Of a DNA stretch of 25,880 bases, positions 17,172 through 25,412 are shown piece by piece. The translations under genes and the position numbers were made by a program. The number at the start of each line of letters is the position of its first letter. Positions within the stretch are counted from its first letter, which is position 1. Origin of the DNA: Alphaproteobacteria bacterium TMED109 (GTDB taxonomy: Bacteria; Pseudomonadota; Alphaproteobacteria; TMED109); NCBI GenBank assembly GCA_002171375.1, contig NHFK01000008.1:31340-57219 (forward strand), read 5' to 3'. Below the pieces are notes generated by a model. That model was given only the letters and a program-made list of their open reading frames with translations, did no database searches and had not been told where the DNA came from.

Positions 17172-18497
17172 CTAATGTGAATGTGCTGTTGCAGTAGCTT
17201 TGTAAATTCCACCTGAATCTGTAGAAATATATAAAGCGTTGTCCGGACCCATTACTAAGCCACGGAATCTATCTGTCATACCAACAGGCATATGAATTAC
17301 ACTTTTCATTGATAATCCATTGTCAGCAATATCCATGATGTCGATTCTGCTTCCACCAGGAGTATCACCAAATGCTATACCCATAATACCAGCTACCATG
17401 CGGCCTTCGTAAATGCCCCAATTGCTTCCTGTAAGGAATGCAGCAGAACCAGTACCTTGTGAGTATCCATTATTCTGCCAAGCTGGTGGCATTAGATCAG
17501 CAAAACGTGTGTCACTCATAGGAGTGTATGCAGCACGTTGAGATGGATCCATTCCATCCATTTGATTTGGCTCATATCCACAATACTTATCTGGACAAGC
17601 ACCTCTGCCGCCTCTTTTTTCAGCAGGATCCCATCCACCATTACCGCCATTAACTAGCATAGTAATTTCGTCATTGTGCCATGGTCCATGTTCTGCAGTA
17701 AATGCACGTCCATCACTTGGACGGAAAGCAATACCTTGAACATTTCTATGTCCATATGTATATATTCTGTTGTCTTCAGCAATTTTATTGCCGCCGTGAC
17801 CATTACCATCGCCATCAATTCTTAAAACAACACCACATATTAATGTATTATCTTGAGGACATATACCTCTATGTCTGTCACCAGTACCTACCCATAGATA
17901 TCCATCAGGCCCAATACGAATTCTTCCGCCATTATGAGCTCCAGGTCCACCAAATGGTTGATCTGATTCATATGGTTTAAACTGAATATCTTTTACAATA
18001 TCCACTCTATCTGAAACACTCTTCATATCGTTAGCAACTGTAAACTTCATTACAATGTTTCCGTCACATCTTTCGAAGTTAGTTTTACAGCCGTCACCAT
18101 GATATTTACTTGAAGTTGAATATAGATATAATGTTCTGTTATTATCAAAATCAGGATCTAACACTACACCTAACATACCTTCTTGTGCACCATATGAAAA
18201 AAGGTCATTATGAGTATCTGCATACCCAGATGAACCCTTCATACCTAAAAGTTTATGTACTTTACCGCCCATTAAAACTGATAGACCATCAAGTTTTTCT
18301 GTGAAAAACATAGCTGAACCGTCATTAGTCCAAGCCATATCCCACGGATTTTTTAAGCCATCAAGTACAGTAGTCACTTCAATCTTAGGAACATTCATTC
18401 CCATTCCATGTCCATCTGAATAACCAACTTTAGCTAAACCAAAAGACAAAGAGAAAATAATTGCTACTAAAATAGAAAATTTAGATTTAATATTCAT
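17172..18497 (-). CDS. Periplasmic PQQ-dependent sugar dehydrogenase-like (GSDH) beta-propeller protein
   Basis: 441-residue exported protein of the glucose/sorbosone dehydrogenase family, probably a quinoprotein oxidising an aldose, aldehyde or alcohol in the periplasm. A signal peptide covers about residues 1-27. Propeller-family features include NPWDMAWTNDG near 50, EGMLGVVLDPDF (106-117), GAHNGGRIRIGPDGYLWVGTGD (186-207; His188 fits the catalytic base of soluble glucose dehydrogenase), and AEHGPWHNDEI (268-278). Six cysteines fall in three close pairs (137/144, 213/221, 301/306), consistent with disulfides. His-rich patches occur at both ends (HGMGMN, ATAHSH). It is 20 bp downstream of the c-type cytochrome, its likely electron acceptor. 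The PQQ synthesis genes are not in the window. Substrate cannot be told from sequence. Confidence 0.85.
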   Translation of the reverse strand: MNIKSKFSILVAIIFSLSFGLAKVGYSDGHGMGMNVPKIEVTTVLDGLKNPWDMAWTNDGSAMFFTEKLDGLSVLMGGKVHKLLGMKGSSGYADTHNDLFSYGAQEGMLGVVLDPDFDNNRTLYLYSTSSKYHGDGCKTNFERCDGNIVMKFTVANDMKSVSDRVDIVKDIQFKPYESDQPFGGPGAHNGGRIRIGPDGYLWVGTGDRHRGICPQDNTLICGVVLRIDGDGNGHGGNKIAEDNRIYTYGHRNVQGIAFRPSDGRAFTAEHGPWHNDEITMLVNGGNGGWDPAEKRGGRGACPDKYCGYEPNQMDGMDPSQRAAYTPMSDTRFADLMPPAWQNNGYSQGTGSAAFLTGSNWGIYEGRMVAGIMGIAFGDTPGGSRIDIMDIADNGLSMKSVIHMPVGMTDRFRGLVMGPDNALYISTDSGGIYKATATAHSH

Positions 18498-18517
18498 ATT
18501 CTCTATCCTCTCTTAAA

Positions 18518-18832
18518 TTAATTATTAACACTCGATAAGTAAGCTGCAAGAACTCTTATTTCCTCATCAGACAATTTTCTTGCCATAGCTATCATAAGAC
18601 CAGAATTAGATCCAATTTTCTCTCCGGACCTATATCTATTCAACCTATCGACAATATATGAAACGTCTAACCCAGACACTTTAGGATAACTAGCAACTCC
18701 CATACCAGCCTTACCATGACAATTATGACAATTTTTATGGAAACGCTTATCTCCTGCCTCAATGTCATTAGCTAATGATTTTGATACAAAAAATATTACA
18801 AAGATACTAATCAGTTGAAAAACTTTCAACAT
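18518..18832 (-). CDS. Exported monohaem c-type cytochrome
   Basis: 104-residue periplasmic cytochrome c. A signal peptide (residues 1-22, FVIFFVSKSLAND) precedes the single haem motif CHNCH (35-39). A C-terminal segment SGLMIAMARKLSDEEIRVLAAYL follows, with Met80 or Met83 as the likely sixth haem ligand. This is the cytochrome c553/c5-like architecture. A purine-rich GGGGGAGGAG abuts the ATG at 18832. First gene of a two-gene unit with the PQQ-type dehydrogenase, so it probably takes electrons from that enzyme to the terminal oxidase. Confidence 0.9.
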   Translation of the reverse strand: MLKVFQLISIFVIFFVSKSLANDIEAGDKRFHKNCHNCHGKAGMGVASYPKVSGLDVSYIVDRLNRYRSGEKIGSNSGLMIAMARKLSDEEIRVLAAYLSSVNN

Positions 18833-18965
18833 CTCCTCCCCCTCTTAGCAGCGAAATATCACTACAAACACATATAAATATTATATATTTAAAATTTACA
18901 TATATTATTGTTATTTAATGTATGTGAATGATATATTAAATCAACAATTTTATTAGGAATTATTC

Positions 18966-19463
18966 ATGATTTTAGGTCTAGCTGGTTGGAGTGGAAGTGG
19001 CAAAACAACACTTATTAAAAATTTACTCCCTGAATTAAAAAAAATAAATATTACTGTATCCACTTTAAAACATGCTCACAAAGGGTTTGATGTAGATAAA
19101 CCAGGAAAGGATTCTTACATTCATAGAGAATCTGGAGCACAAGAAGTATTAATATCTTCTAAAAATAGATTTGCTTTAATGTCTAATTATGGAAACAAAG
19201 AAAAAACTCTAGCACAGCTTATAGAAAAGTTAGATCCTGTAGATTTAATAATAATTGAAGGATGGAAAACAGAAAATATAAAAAAGATAGAAATTTTTAG
19301 AAAAGAAATAAATAAGCCCTTATTGGCAAAAAATGATAAAAATATTATAGCAATTGCAACGAGTGATAAAAGTATCAGCGTAAATAATACCGTTTTATTA
19401 GATATTAATAATTATAAAGAAATAGCTATGTTTATAAAAAATTTAATTGAACAAGAAGTATAA
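18966..19463 (+). CDS. mobB: Molybdopterin-guanine dinucleotide biosynthesis protein MobB
   Basis: GTP-binding P-loop protein that assists MobA in making the guanine dinucleotide cofactor. The Walker A motif GWSGSGKTT is at residues 7-15. The family motifs STLKHAHKGFDVDKPGKDS and RESGAQEVLISS follow, then LIIIEGWK near residue 98. The 165-residue length is usual. ATG 18966 has AGGA 7 nt upstream. It begins a three-gene plus-strand unit (mobB, moeA, tusA-like) that diverges from the cytochrome gene across 133 bp. Confidence 0.94.
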   Translation: MILGLAGWSGSGKTTLIKNLLPELKKINITVSTLKHAHKGFDVDKPGKDSYIHRESGAQEVLISSKNRFALMSNYGNKEKTLAQLIEKLDPVDLIIIEGWKTENIKKIEIFRKEINKPLLAKNDKNIIAIATSDKSISVNNTVLLDINNYKEIAMFIKNLIEQEV

Positions 19464-19466
19464 CAA

Positions 19467-20717
19467 ATGACACAGTTGACAAAAGATTTAAAAGCATTTG
19501 GAAACAAATTAATCAATTTAAATACTGCTATTAAAATTATAAAAAATAATTTTAATCTTCAACAACATACTGAATTAGTAAATTTAAAAGATACTCTAAA
19601 TAGAATATCTGGAGAAAATATAATATCTTCCATTAATGTTCCAGCGCATTCAAATTCTGCTGTCGATGGTTATGCAATTAATTTTAAAGAATATTCTAAT
19701 GGAAATAAAAAATTCAAAATTATAGGCAAGTCTTCTGCAGGACATCCCTTTAATAAAAAAATACAAAAACTTAAATCTATAAGAGTTTTAACGGGAGCTA
19801 TGTTACCTCCTAATTTAGACACTATTATTATGGAAGAAGACTGTGAGATAATAAATAAAATATTAATCCTCCCTGATAATGTAAAAAAAGGTATAAATTA
19901 CAGGTATTTAGGCGAAGATATTAAGAAAAATAGTATTGTATATAAAAAAGGTCATAAAATTAAACCTCAAGATATTGGAGTTTTAGCTTCTTTAGGAATT
20001 AAAAAAATTAGAGCTTATAAAGCATTAAAAATAGCAATTTTTTCTAGTGGAGATGAACTTGTTGATGCTGGCAAACCACTAAATAAAGGGAAAATTTATG
20101 ATTCTAATCGTGAAATGATAAAAGCTTTCCTAAGTAAATTAGGTTTTTTAGTAACAGATCTAGGTATTTTAAAAGATAAATCAGATATTATTGAAAATAA
20201 ATTAAAAATAGCATCCATTAATAATGATTTGATTATAACTAGTGGAGGTATGTCATTAGGGGATGAAGACCATATTAAAAATATAATAGATAATAATGGA
20301 AGCATCTATGCATGGAGATTAGCAATTAAACCAGGTAGGCCAGTAGGATTTGGTATGTTCAATAAATGTCCTATAATAGGACTACCAGGGAATCCAGCAG
20401 CGGCGTTCATTACATTTTTAGTAGTCGCAATTCCTATATTAAAGCAGATGTCTGGACAGATTTTTAATAAATACAATTTAATTCCAATTACTGGTGATTT
20501 TTATTACACTAAAAAAAAGGGAAGAAAAGAATTTATAAGAGTAAAATTAATTAATAAAAAGAATAAACTTACATTACAAAAGTTTCCCAAAGCAGGTGCA
20601 GGTATTCTAACATCTACTACATGGTCATCTGGAATTGGTATATTAGATGAAAAAGTTGAAGAAATAAAACCTGGTGATAAAATAAATTATTTATCATATA
20701 ACGAAATATTAAATTAA
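19467..20717 (+). CDS. moeA: Molybdopterin molybdenumtransferase MoeA
   Basis: Inserts molybdate-derived Mo into adenylylated molybdopterin. The 416 residues contain the family signatures: VPAHSNSAVDGYAI (about 58-71), LTGAMLPPNLDTIIMEED (about 109-126), the MoCF-binding domain with FSSGDEL and SGGMSLGDEDH, then KPGRPVGFG and GLPGNPAAAF. It starts 3 bp after mobB. An E. coli-like separate mogA is not in the window. Confidence 0.95.
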   Translation: MTQLTKDLKAFGNKLINLNTAIKIIKNNFNLQQHTELVNLKDTLNRISGENIISSINVPAHSNSAVDGYAINFKEYSNGNKKFKIIGKSSAGHPFNKKIQKLKSIRVLTGAMLPPNLDTIIMEEDCEIINKILILPDNVKKGINYRYLGEDIKKNSIVYKKGHKIKPQDIGVLASLGIKKIRAYKALKIAIFSSGDELVDAGKPLNKGKIYDSNREMIKAFLSKLGFLVTDLGILKDKSDIIENKLKIASINNDLIITSGGMSLGDEDHIKNIIDNNGSIYAWRLAIKPGRPVGFGMFNKCPIIGLPGNPAAAFITFLVVAIPILKQMSGQIFNKYNLIPITGDFYYTKKKGRKEFIRVKLINKKNKLTLQKFPKAGAGILTSTTWSSGIGILDEKVEEIKPGDKINYLSYNEILN

Positions 20718-20718
20718 A

Positions 20719-20943
20719 ATGCCAAATAATAAGTTTATAATTGACCTATTAGGATTGAAATGTCCTCTTCCTGTTTTAAAAGCAAATCGTATTGTAAAAA
20801 AATATAAAGCTGGTGATATACTTGAATTTTTAGTTAATGATAAGTCAGCCCCAGATGATTTTCAGGTCTTTTGTGATACTAAAAAATTTAAATTATTGTC
20901 CATTAATAGAGATAAAAATATTACAATAAAAATTAAAATTTAA
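20719..20943 (+). CDS. TusA-family sulfur carrier protein
   Basis: 74-residue protein of the TusA/YedF/SirA fold. The conserved cysteine sits in LLGLKCPLPVLKANRIVKK (Cys15), where persulfide sulfur is carried, followed by GDILEFLVNDKSAPDDFQVFC. It begins 1 bp after moeA. TusA proteins pass sulfur from IscS in tRNA thiolation and are reported to supply molybdenum cofactor sulfur, so its place behind moeA suggests a donor for molybdopterin or FdhD sulfuration. That assignment is inferred from position. Its TAA stop interlocks with the purU stop on the opposite strand (4-bp overlap). Confidence 0.87.
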   Translation: MPNNKFIIDLLGLKCPLPVLKANRIVKKYKAGDILEFLVNDKSAPDDFQVFCDTKKFKLLSINRDKNITIKIKI

Positions 20944-21812
20944 TTAAAAACTATAGTTTTATGCTTATTTAATAATACACGTCTTTCAATATAAAACTTT
21001 ACAGCTCTAAATAATACAATTCTCTCTACATCTCTTCCTGCAGCAACCATATCTGCAGGAGATGTAACATGCGTTACTCTTGCTACATCTTGTTCTATGA
21101 TAGGACCTTCATCAAGGTCAGAAGTAACAAAATGTGCTGTAGCACCAATTAGCTTTACTCCCCTTTTGTAGGCTTGCTTATATGGAGAAGCTCCTTTAAA
21201 TGAAGGTAAAAAAGAATGATGTATATTTATTATTTTTGAATTATATTTATCTGATATTTCTTTACTTAATATTTGCATATATCTAGCTAATATAATGGCT
21301 TCTGCATTATATTTTGAAACTAAAGACTCTAAAGAATTTTCTGCATTTTTTTTATTTTCACTGTTAACCTTAATCAAATGAAATGGAATATTATAACTTT
21401 TAGCTAATTCTTCCGTATCTGAATGATTTGAAATTATAGCTGCAATTTCAGCCTTCAATTCTCCTGTTTTTACTCTATATAGCAAATCTACTAAGCAGTG
21501 ATCAAATTTAGAAACCATAATAATTATTTTAGGTATAATAGAAGTATTATATACATTAAACTGCATTTGTCTTTTTTGAGCTATTACCTCAAAATCTTTT
21601 CTAATATCACTAATATCTATATTGTCATTATTACTAATAGATAAAGCTTTAACTCTCATAAAAAAAGAATCCGTCTCTGAATCACCAAATTGATTAGATT
21701 CTTTTATTGTCAACTTTTGCTCAGCCATAAAGCCAGCAACTTCAGCAACTATTCCAGAAGTATCAGGACAGGATAAAGTTAAAATAAGCTCTGTCTTATC
21801 TTTATTATTCAT
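20940..21812 (-). CDS. purU: Formyltetrahydrofolate deformylase PurU
   Basis: Hydrolyses 10-formyl-THF to formate and THF. The 290 residues comprise an N-terminal ACT regulatory domain (about 8-85; LTLSCPDTSGIVAEVAGF) and a C-terminal formyltransferase-like hydrolase domain. The latter carries ILARYMQIL, INIHHSFLPSFKGASPYKQA, and GATAHFVTSDLDEGPIIEQDV with the catalytic Asp. It faces the molybdenum cofactor genes and lies divergent to the hydrolase-lar operon. With formate dehydrogenase a few genes away, it provides the formate that the enzyme oxidises. Confidence 0.95.
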   Translation of the reverse strand: MNNKDKTELILTLSCPDTSGIVAEVAGFMAEQKLTIKESNQFGDSETDSFFMRVKALSISNNDNIDISDIRKDFEVIAQKRQMQFNVYNTSIIPKIIIMVSKFDHCLVDLLYRVKTGELKAEIAAIISNHSDTEELAKSYNIPFHLIKVNSENKKNAENSLESLVSKYNAEAIILARYMQILSKEISDKYNSKIINIHHSFLPSFKGASPYKQAYKRGVKLIGATAHFVTSDLDEGPIIEQDVARVTHVTSPADMVAAGRDVERIVLFRAVKFYIERRVLLNKHKTIVFN

Positions 21813-21906
21813 TTACAATCCAAATATTGAAAATTAATCACTAATAAGTATCATGTCATAACGAAGATTTTAATATTAAACAATAAAAAAAACTAAGGAT
21901 TTAAAA

Positions 21907-22761
21907 TTGAATGAATGGCTCAAATTAAGTTCAGAAGAAAAAGAATTATACTTAAACCCTAAAAAATCAGTACCTGATCATCAAGTATATCAAAAATTTG
22001 CAACAAAATCAGCAGATAAATTTAGAGAAGTATGTAAGAAAAAATATCTTAATTTATCTTATGGACATAGGCCTAATCAAAAATTAGATATTTTTTTACC
22101 AGATAATAATATTAATAATTACGCTGTACAAATATATTATCATGGAGGATATTGGATTGGTCGAGATAAATACGATCATTCACATTTAGCATTACCTGCC
22201 ATTAAAAATAATATTATACACGTTTCCGTTAATTACGATTTATCACCCAATGTCAATATAGATGTAATTGTTCAAGAAGCATATGAATCTATACTTTGGG
22301 TAATTAAGAATATTGGTAATTTTGGAGGAAATGTTAATAATATAAATTTGATAGGACATTCAGCTGGAGCTCATTTAGTAGCAATGGCATTAACTAAAAA
22401 TTATAAAAAGAAAGATTTTTTAAATTCTGCGACGCTTATTAGTGGAATATATCAACCACAAATTACAAAATATATATCCATTAATAATATTATAAATATA
22501 TCAGATGAAACTATTAACTTAACAGATGTATATAAACATCCCTTAGTTAATAAAACTAATTTCCTCCTGGTAGTAGGAGATGAAGAACCAAATTCTTGGA
22601 AAATGCTTACTGCAGATTATGGAGATTCATTAAAAAATAAAAACATTCCATTTATATTCTATAGTGCTATAAAGTTAAATCATTTTACAATTGTAAGAGA
22701 TTTAGCAAATCCAAATTCACAGTTAGCTAAAAAAGTATTAAAAATGTGTCAAAAAGAATGA
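21907..22761 (+). CDS. Alpha/beta hydrolase, kynurenine formamidase / esterase-like
   Basis: 284-residue hydrolase. HGGYW (residues 79-83, oxyanion hole) and the nucleophile elbow GHSAGAH (Ser152) are clear; Asp in LLVVGDEEP and His in LNHFTIV complete a plausible triad. The N-terminal YLNPKKSVPDHQ matches bacterial arylformamidase-like proteins. No tryptophan-degradation genes are nearby. The start is TTG at 21907, with AAGGA 7 nt upstream; the nearby ATG 21911 is out of frame. Its TGA overlaps the larC ATG as ATGA, so the two are translationally coupled, suggesting that it hydrolyses an ester or amide feeding, or derived from, the LarA substrate. That link is inferred. Confidence 0.82.
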   Translation: MNEWLKLSSEEKELYLNPKKSVPDHQVYQKFATKSADKFREVCKKKYLNLSYGHRPNQKLDIFLPDNNINNYAVQIYYHGGYWIGRDKYDHSHLALPAIKNNIIHVSVNYDLSPNVNIDVIVQEAYESILWVIKNIGNFGGNVNNINLIGHSAGAHLVAMALTKNYKKKDFLNSATLISGIYQPQITKYISINNIINISDETINLTDVYKHPLVNKTNFLLVVGDEEPNSWKMLTADYGDSLKNKNIPFIFYSAIKLNHFTIVRDLANPNSQLAKKVLKMCQKE

Positions 22762-23942
22762 AAAAAAAATTACATATTCATTTAGATCCGATAGGAGGTA
22801 TCTCTGGAGATATGTTTATTTCTTCGATGATAGATGCAGAACCTTCTTTAAAAAATCAAATAAAAATAATTTCTTCTAAAATTATAAAAGATGTAAAGCT
22901 ATCAATAAAAAAATTAACAAATAATCATATAGCCGGAACAAAGTTTAATGTAGATCTTGTATCTAAAAAAAATAATCATCATAGATCATATAAAGATATA
23001 AAATTACTTATTAAAAAAAGCTCTATAGATGAAAAAATAAAAGAAATTGCAATTGATATTTTTCATATTTTAGCAAAAGCTGAATCAGAAGTTCATGGAG
23101 TAACATTAGATAAAGTTTCATTCCATGAAATTGGCGCATGGGATTCTATTATTGATAATATAATATCAGCTTTTATAATAAATAAATTTAATACAGAATA
23201 TGATATCACATGGTCATGCAGTGCTACTCCTATTGGAAGTGGAATGATCAATACTGCTCATGGAATTCTATCTGTGCCAGCTCCTGCAACTGCCCTAATA
23301 CTTAAAAACTTTCCTATTGTTGATGATGGCATTAAAGGAGAAAGAACTACTCCTACTGGAGCAGCAATTTTATCTCATCTAAAGCCATTACCTAACATAT
23401 CTTCAGCAAATTTAGGAAATATAAAAATTCATAAACAAGGAATAGGTATTGGCTCTAAAGATTTCAAAACTATTCCAAATATTTTAAGAGTGTTAATTTT
23501 TAAAACAGCTAATTCTTCAGTCAAAAATACTACTAATGAAGTAATTTCTGAGATCAATTTTGATATAGATGATCAGACTCCTGAAGATTTAGCCCTTTCT
23601 CTTAATACAATTTCTAAAAGTAATGGCGTACTTGATATTATTCAAAATCCTACTTTAGGAAAAAAAGGCAGAGTTTCTATTAATATTAAAATTTTATGTA
23701 GAGTCGAAGAAACAGAAAAAATAATCGAACATATATTTAATGAAACTAGTACTATTGGGCTTAGACATACGATAAAAGGAAGATACATTCTTAATAGAGA
23801 AGTAAAAAAAATAAGTCATTTTAATATAAAAGAGACTAAAAGACCTTCTGGTAAATTTACTAAAAAAGTTGAATCAAATGATCTTAAGAATTATTCTTAT
23901 AAAAATAGAAAATCTATAAAATCAAAAATAGAAAATAACTAG
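22758..23942 (+). CDS. larC: LarC, nickel-pincer cofactor nickel insertase (cyclometallase)
   Basis: Inserts nickel into pyridinium dithiocarboxylate mononucleotide to finish the NPN cofactor, a CTP-dependent reaction. About 394 residues. The N-terminal part has HIHLDPIGGISGDMF, KVSFHEIGAWDSIIDN and SGMINTAHGILSVPAPATALIL; the C-terminal domain starts near INFDIDDQTPEDLA and ends with TIGLRHTIKGRYILNREV. The frame is continuous, whereas Lactobacillus plantarum makes the full protein by a programmed frameshift between larC1 and larC2. The frame opens at GTG 22746, but ATG 22758 overlaps the hydrolase TGA (ATGA) and leaves the conserved N-terminus intact. The tail after about residue 365 is lysine-rich and low-complexity. 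Confidence 0.93.
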   Translation: MKKKLHIHLDPIGGISGDMFISSMIDAEPSLKNQIKIISSKIIKDVKLSIKKLTNNHIAGTKFNVDLVSKKNNHHRSYKDIKLLIKKSSIDEKIKEIAIDIFHILAKAESEVHGVTLDKVSFHEIGAWDSIIDNIISAFIINKFNTEYDITWSCSATPIGSGMINTAHGILSVPAPATALILKNFPIVDDGIKGERTTPTGAAILSHLKPLPNISSANLGNIKIHKQGIGIGSKDFKTIPNILRVLIFKTANSSVKNTTNEVISEINFDIDDQTPEDLALSLNTISKSNGVLDIIQNPTLGKKGRVSINIKILCRVEETEKIIEHIFNETSTIGLRHTIKGRYILNREVKKISHFNIKETKRPSGKFTKKVESNDLKNYSYKNRKSIKSKIENN

Positions 23943-23943
23943 T

Positions 23944-24765
23944 ATGTTGCAACCCAAATTAAAAAAAGTAATAGAAAATATTATAGTTAAAGAAAATACT
24001 AATCCAACTATAGCTGTAAGTGGAGGTATAGATAGTGTTACATTAGCAGTCTATATAAGCTTAATATTTAAAGATAAAAAAGTAAAAGTTTCGCATGCTG
24101 TTGGACCAGCTGTTCCAATAGAAGCAACTAATAGAGTAAAGTCCTTATCTAAAAAATATAATTGGGAATTAAAAATAATTAATACTAATGAAATATCTGA
24201 TCCAAGATATGCAGCTAATCCAATTAATAGGTGTTTTTTCTGTAAAGAAAATCTCTATAAAACTATTAAAACTTATACGGAAGGTAATATTTTTTCAGGA
24301 GCTAACTTAGATGATTTAAATGATTACAGACCTGGCTTAGATGCTGCAAAAGAGGCGAATGTAAATCATCCATTTATTTTAGCAAAAATAGGAAAAAAAA
24401 TAATCAGGAAATTAGCTTTAGATTTAGGCCTAGGAGAACTATCAGAACTACCCTCTTCTCCTTGCTTAGCTAGTAGAGTAGAGACTGGTATACCTATAAC
24501 TCCGGATTTATTAAATAAAATTGATAATATTGAAAGATACATAAAAACTTTATTTAGTAATGCGGATATACGTTGCAGATGGATAAATCAAAATATAATA
24601 ATTCAATTTAATTATCCAAATTTAAAACAAATAAATAATTCTCAAAAACAACTTATACAAAATAAAGTTATAGAAATATTCAATATAAATCATTCAAAAA
24701 TTAAATTTAGTGAATATAAAAAAGGAAGTGCATTTATAGCAAAAAATAGAGAAAAGAAAATATGA
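23944..24765 (+). CDS. larE: LarE, ATP-dependent sulfurtransferase of NPN synthesis (three-cysteine type)
   Basis: Converts pyridinium dicarboxylate mononucleotide to the dithiocarboxylate. The 273-residue protein has an N-terminal PP-loop SGGIDS (26-31), which adenylylates the substrate, then NRCFFCKENLY (Cys97, Cys100) and SSPCLASRVETG (Cys174). A lone Cys at the position of 174 is the sacrificial sulfur source in the L. plantarum enzyme. The extra Cys pair matches the Thermotoga-type LarE that holds a [4Fe-4S] cluster and works catalytically. Start ATG 23944 lies 1 bp after the larC stop; its stop overlaps the larB start (ATGA). Confidence 0.94.
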   Translation: MLQPKLKKVIENIIVKENTNPTIAVSGGIDSVTLAVYISLIFKDKKVKVSHAVGPAVPIEATNRVKSLSKKYNWELKIINTNEISDPRYAANPINRCFFCKENLYKTIKTYTEGNIFSGANLDDLNDYRPGLDAAKEANVNHPFILAKIGKKIIRKLALDLGLGELSELPSSPCLASRVETGIPITPDLLNKIDNIERYIKTLFSNADIRCRWINQNIIIQFNYPNLKQINNSQKQLIQNKVIEIFNINHSKIKFSEYKKGSAFIAKNREKKI

Positions 24766-25412
24766 CTAAAGAACATTTAATAGATTTTGATAGAAAAAAT
24801 AGAATTGGAATACCTGAAACAATTTTCTGTCAAGATAAAGATATAAACCAAATAAAAAATATATGTAATGATTTAGATAAAGAAAAAACCACTCTTTTTA
24901 CAAGATTATCTATTGAAAAGTATTCAAAACTACCCAAGGGAATTCAAAAAATATTAAAATATAATAATATTTCGAACTCTGCCATCTATGGAAAAATACC
25001 TTCAATAAAAAAAAATAATAGTATCGCAATAGTTTGTGCTGGCACTTCAGATATGCCAAGTGTTTCAGAGGCTCACCAAACACTAATTTCCTCTGGGCAA
25101 TATAGTAAAATATTTGCAGATCTTGGCGTTGCTGGTTTATGGAGAATTCAAAAATATCTTGAAGAAATAACAAAATTTAAGATTATTATTGTTGCAGCAG
25201 GAATGGATGGAGCTCTTCCAAGTGTATTAGGAGGTTTAGTTTCTCAACCAATTATTGCTATTCCTACATCTACTGGATATGGAGTATCCAATAAAGGTAA
25301 GACTGCCTTAAATTCTATGTTAGCTAGTTGTTCACCAGGTATTACTGTAGTAAATATAGATAATGGTTATGGAGCAGCAACGGCAGCTATAAGGATATTA
25401 AATGCAATCTAA
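24762..25412 (+). CDS. larB: LarB, nicotinate adenine dinucleotide carboxylase/hydrolase of NPN synthesis
   Basis: First enzyme of nickel-pincer cofactor synthesis: carboxylates the pyridinium ring of nicotinate adenine dinucleotide and releases AMP. The 216 residues include the LarB N-terminal pattern LIDFDRKNRIGIPETIFCQDK and the PurE-like core (IVCAGTSDMPSVSEA, GVAGLWRI, VAAGMDGALPSVLGGLV, STGYGV). Cys190 in MLASCSPGITVVNIDNG probably matches the catalytic cysteine that attacks the ring in the L. plantarum enzyme. Start overlaps the larE stop as ATGA; the stop overlaps the larA start by 11 nt. Confidence 0.95.
   Translation: MTKEHLIDFDRKNRIGIPETIFCQDKDINQIKNICNDLDKEKTTLFTRLSIEKYSKLPKGIQKILKYNNISNSAIYGKIPSIKKNNSIAIVCAGTSDMPSVSEAHQTLISSGQYSKIFADLGVAGLWRIQKYLEEITKFKIIIVAAGMDGALPSVLGGLVSQPIIAIPTSTGYGVSNKGKTALNSMLASCSPGITVVNIDNGYGAATAAIRILNAI

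Noticed and set aside
17172..18497. Methanol dehydrogenase (XoxF/MxaF) as identity for the PQQ-type protein, given the C1 context
   Set aside because: The protein is too short (441 versus about 600 residues) and carries GSDH-family motifs rather than the eight-bladed quinoprotein tryptophan-docking repeats.
21907..22761. Naming the hydrolase kynB (kynurenine formamidase)
   Set aside because: The family resemblance is real, but no tryptophan catabolism genes are nearby and coupling to larC points elsewhere.
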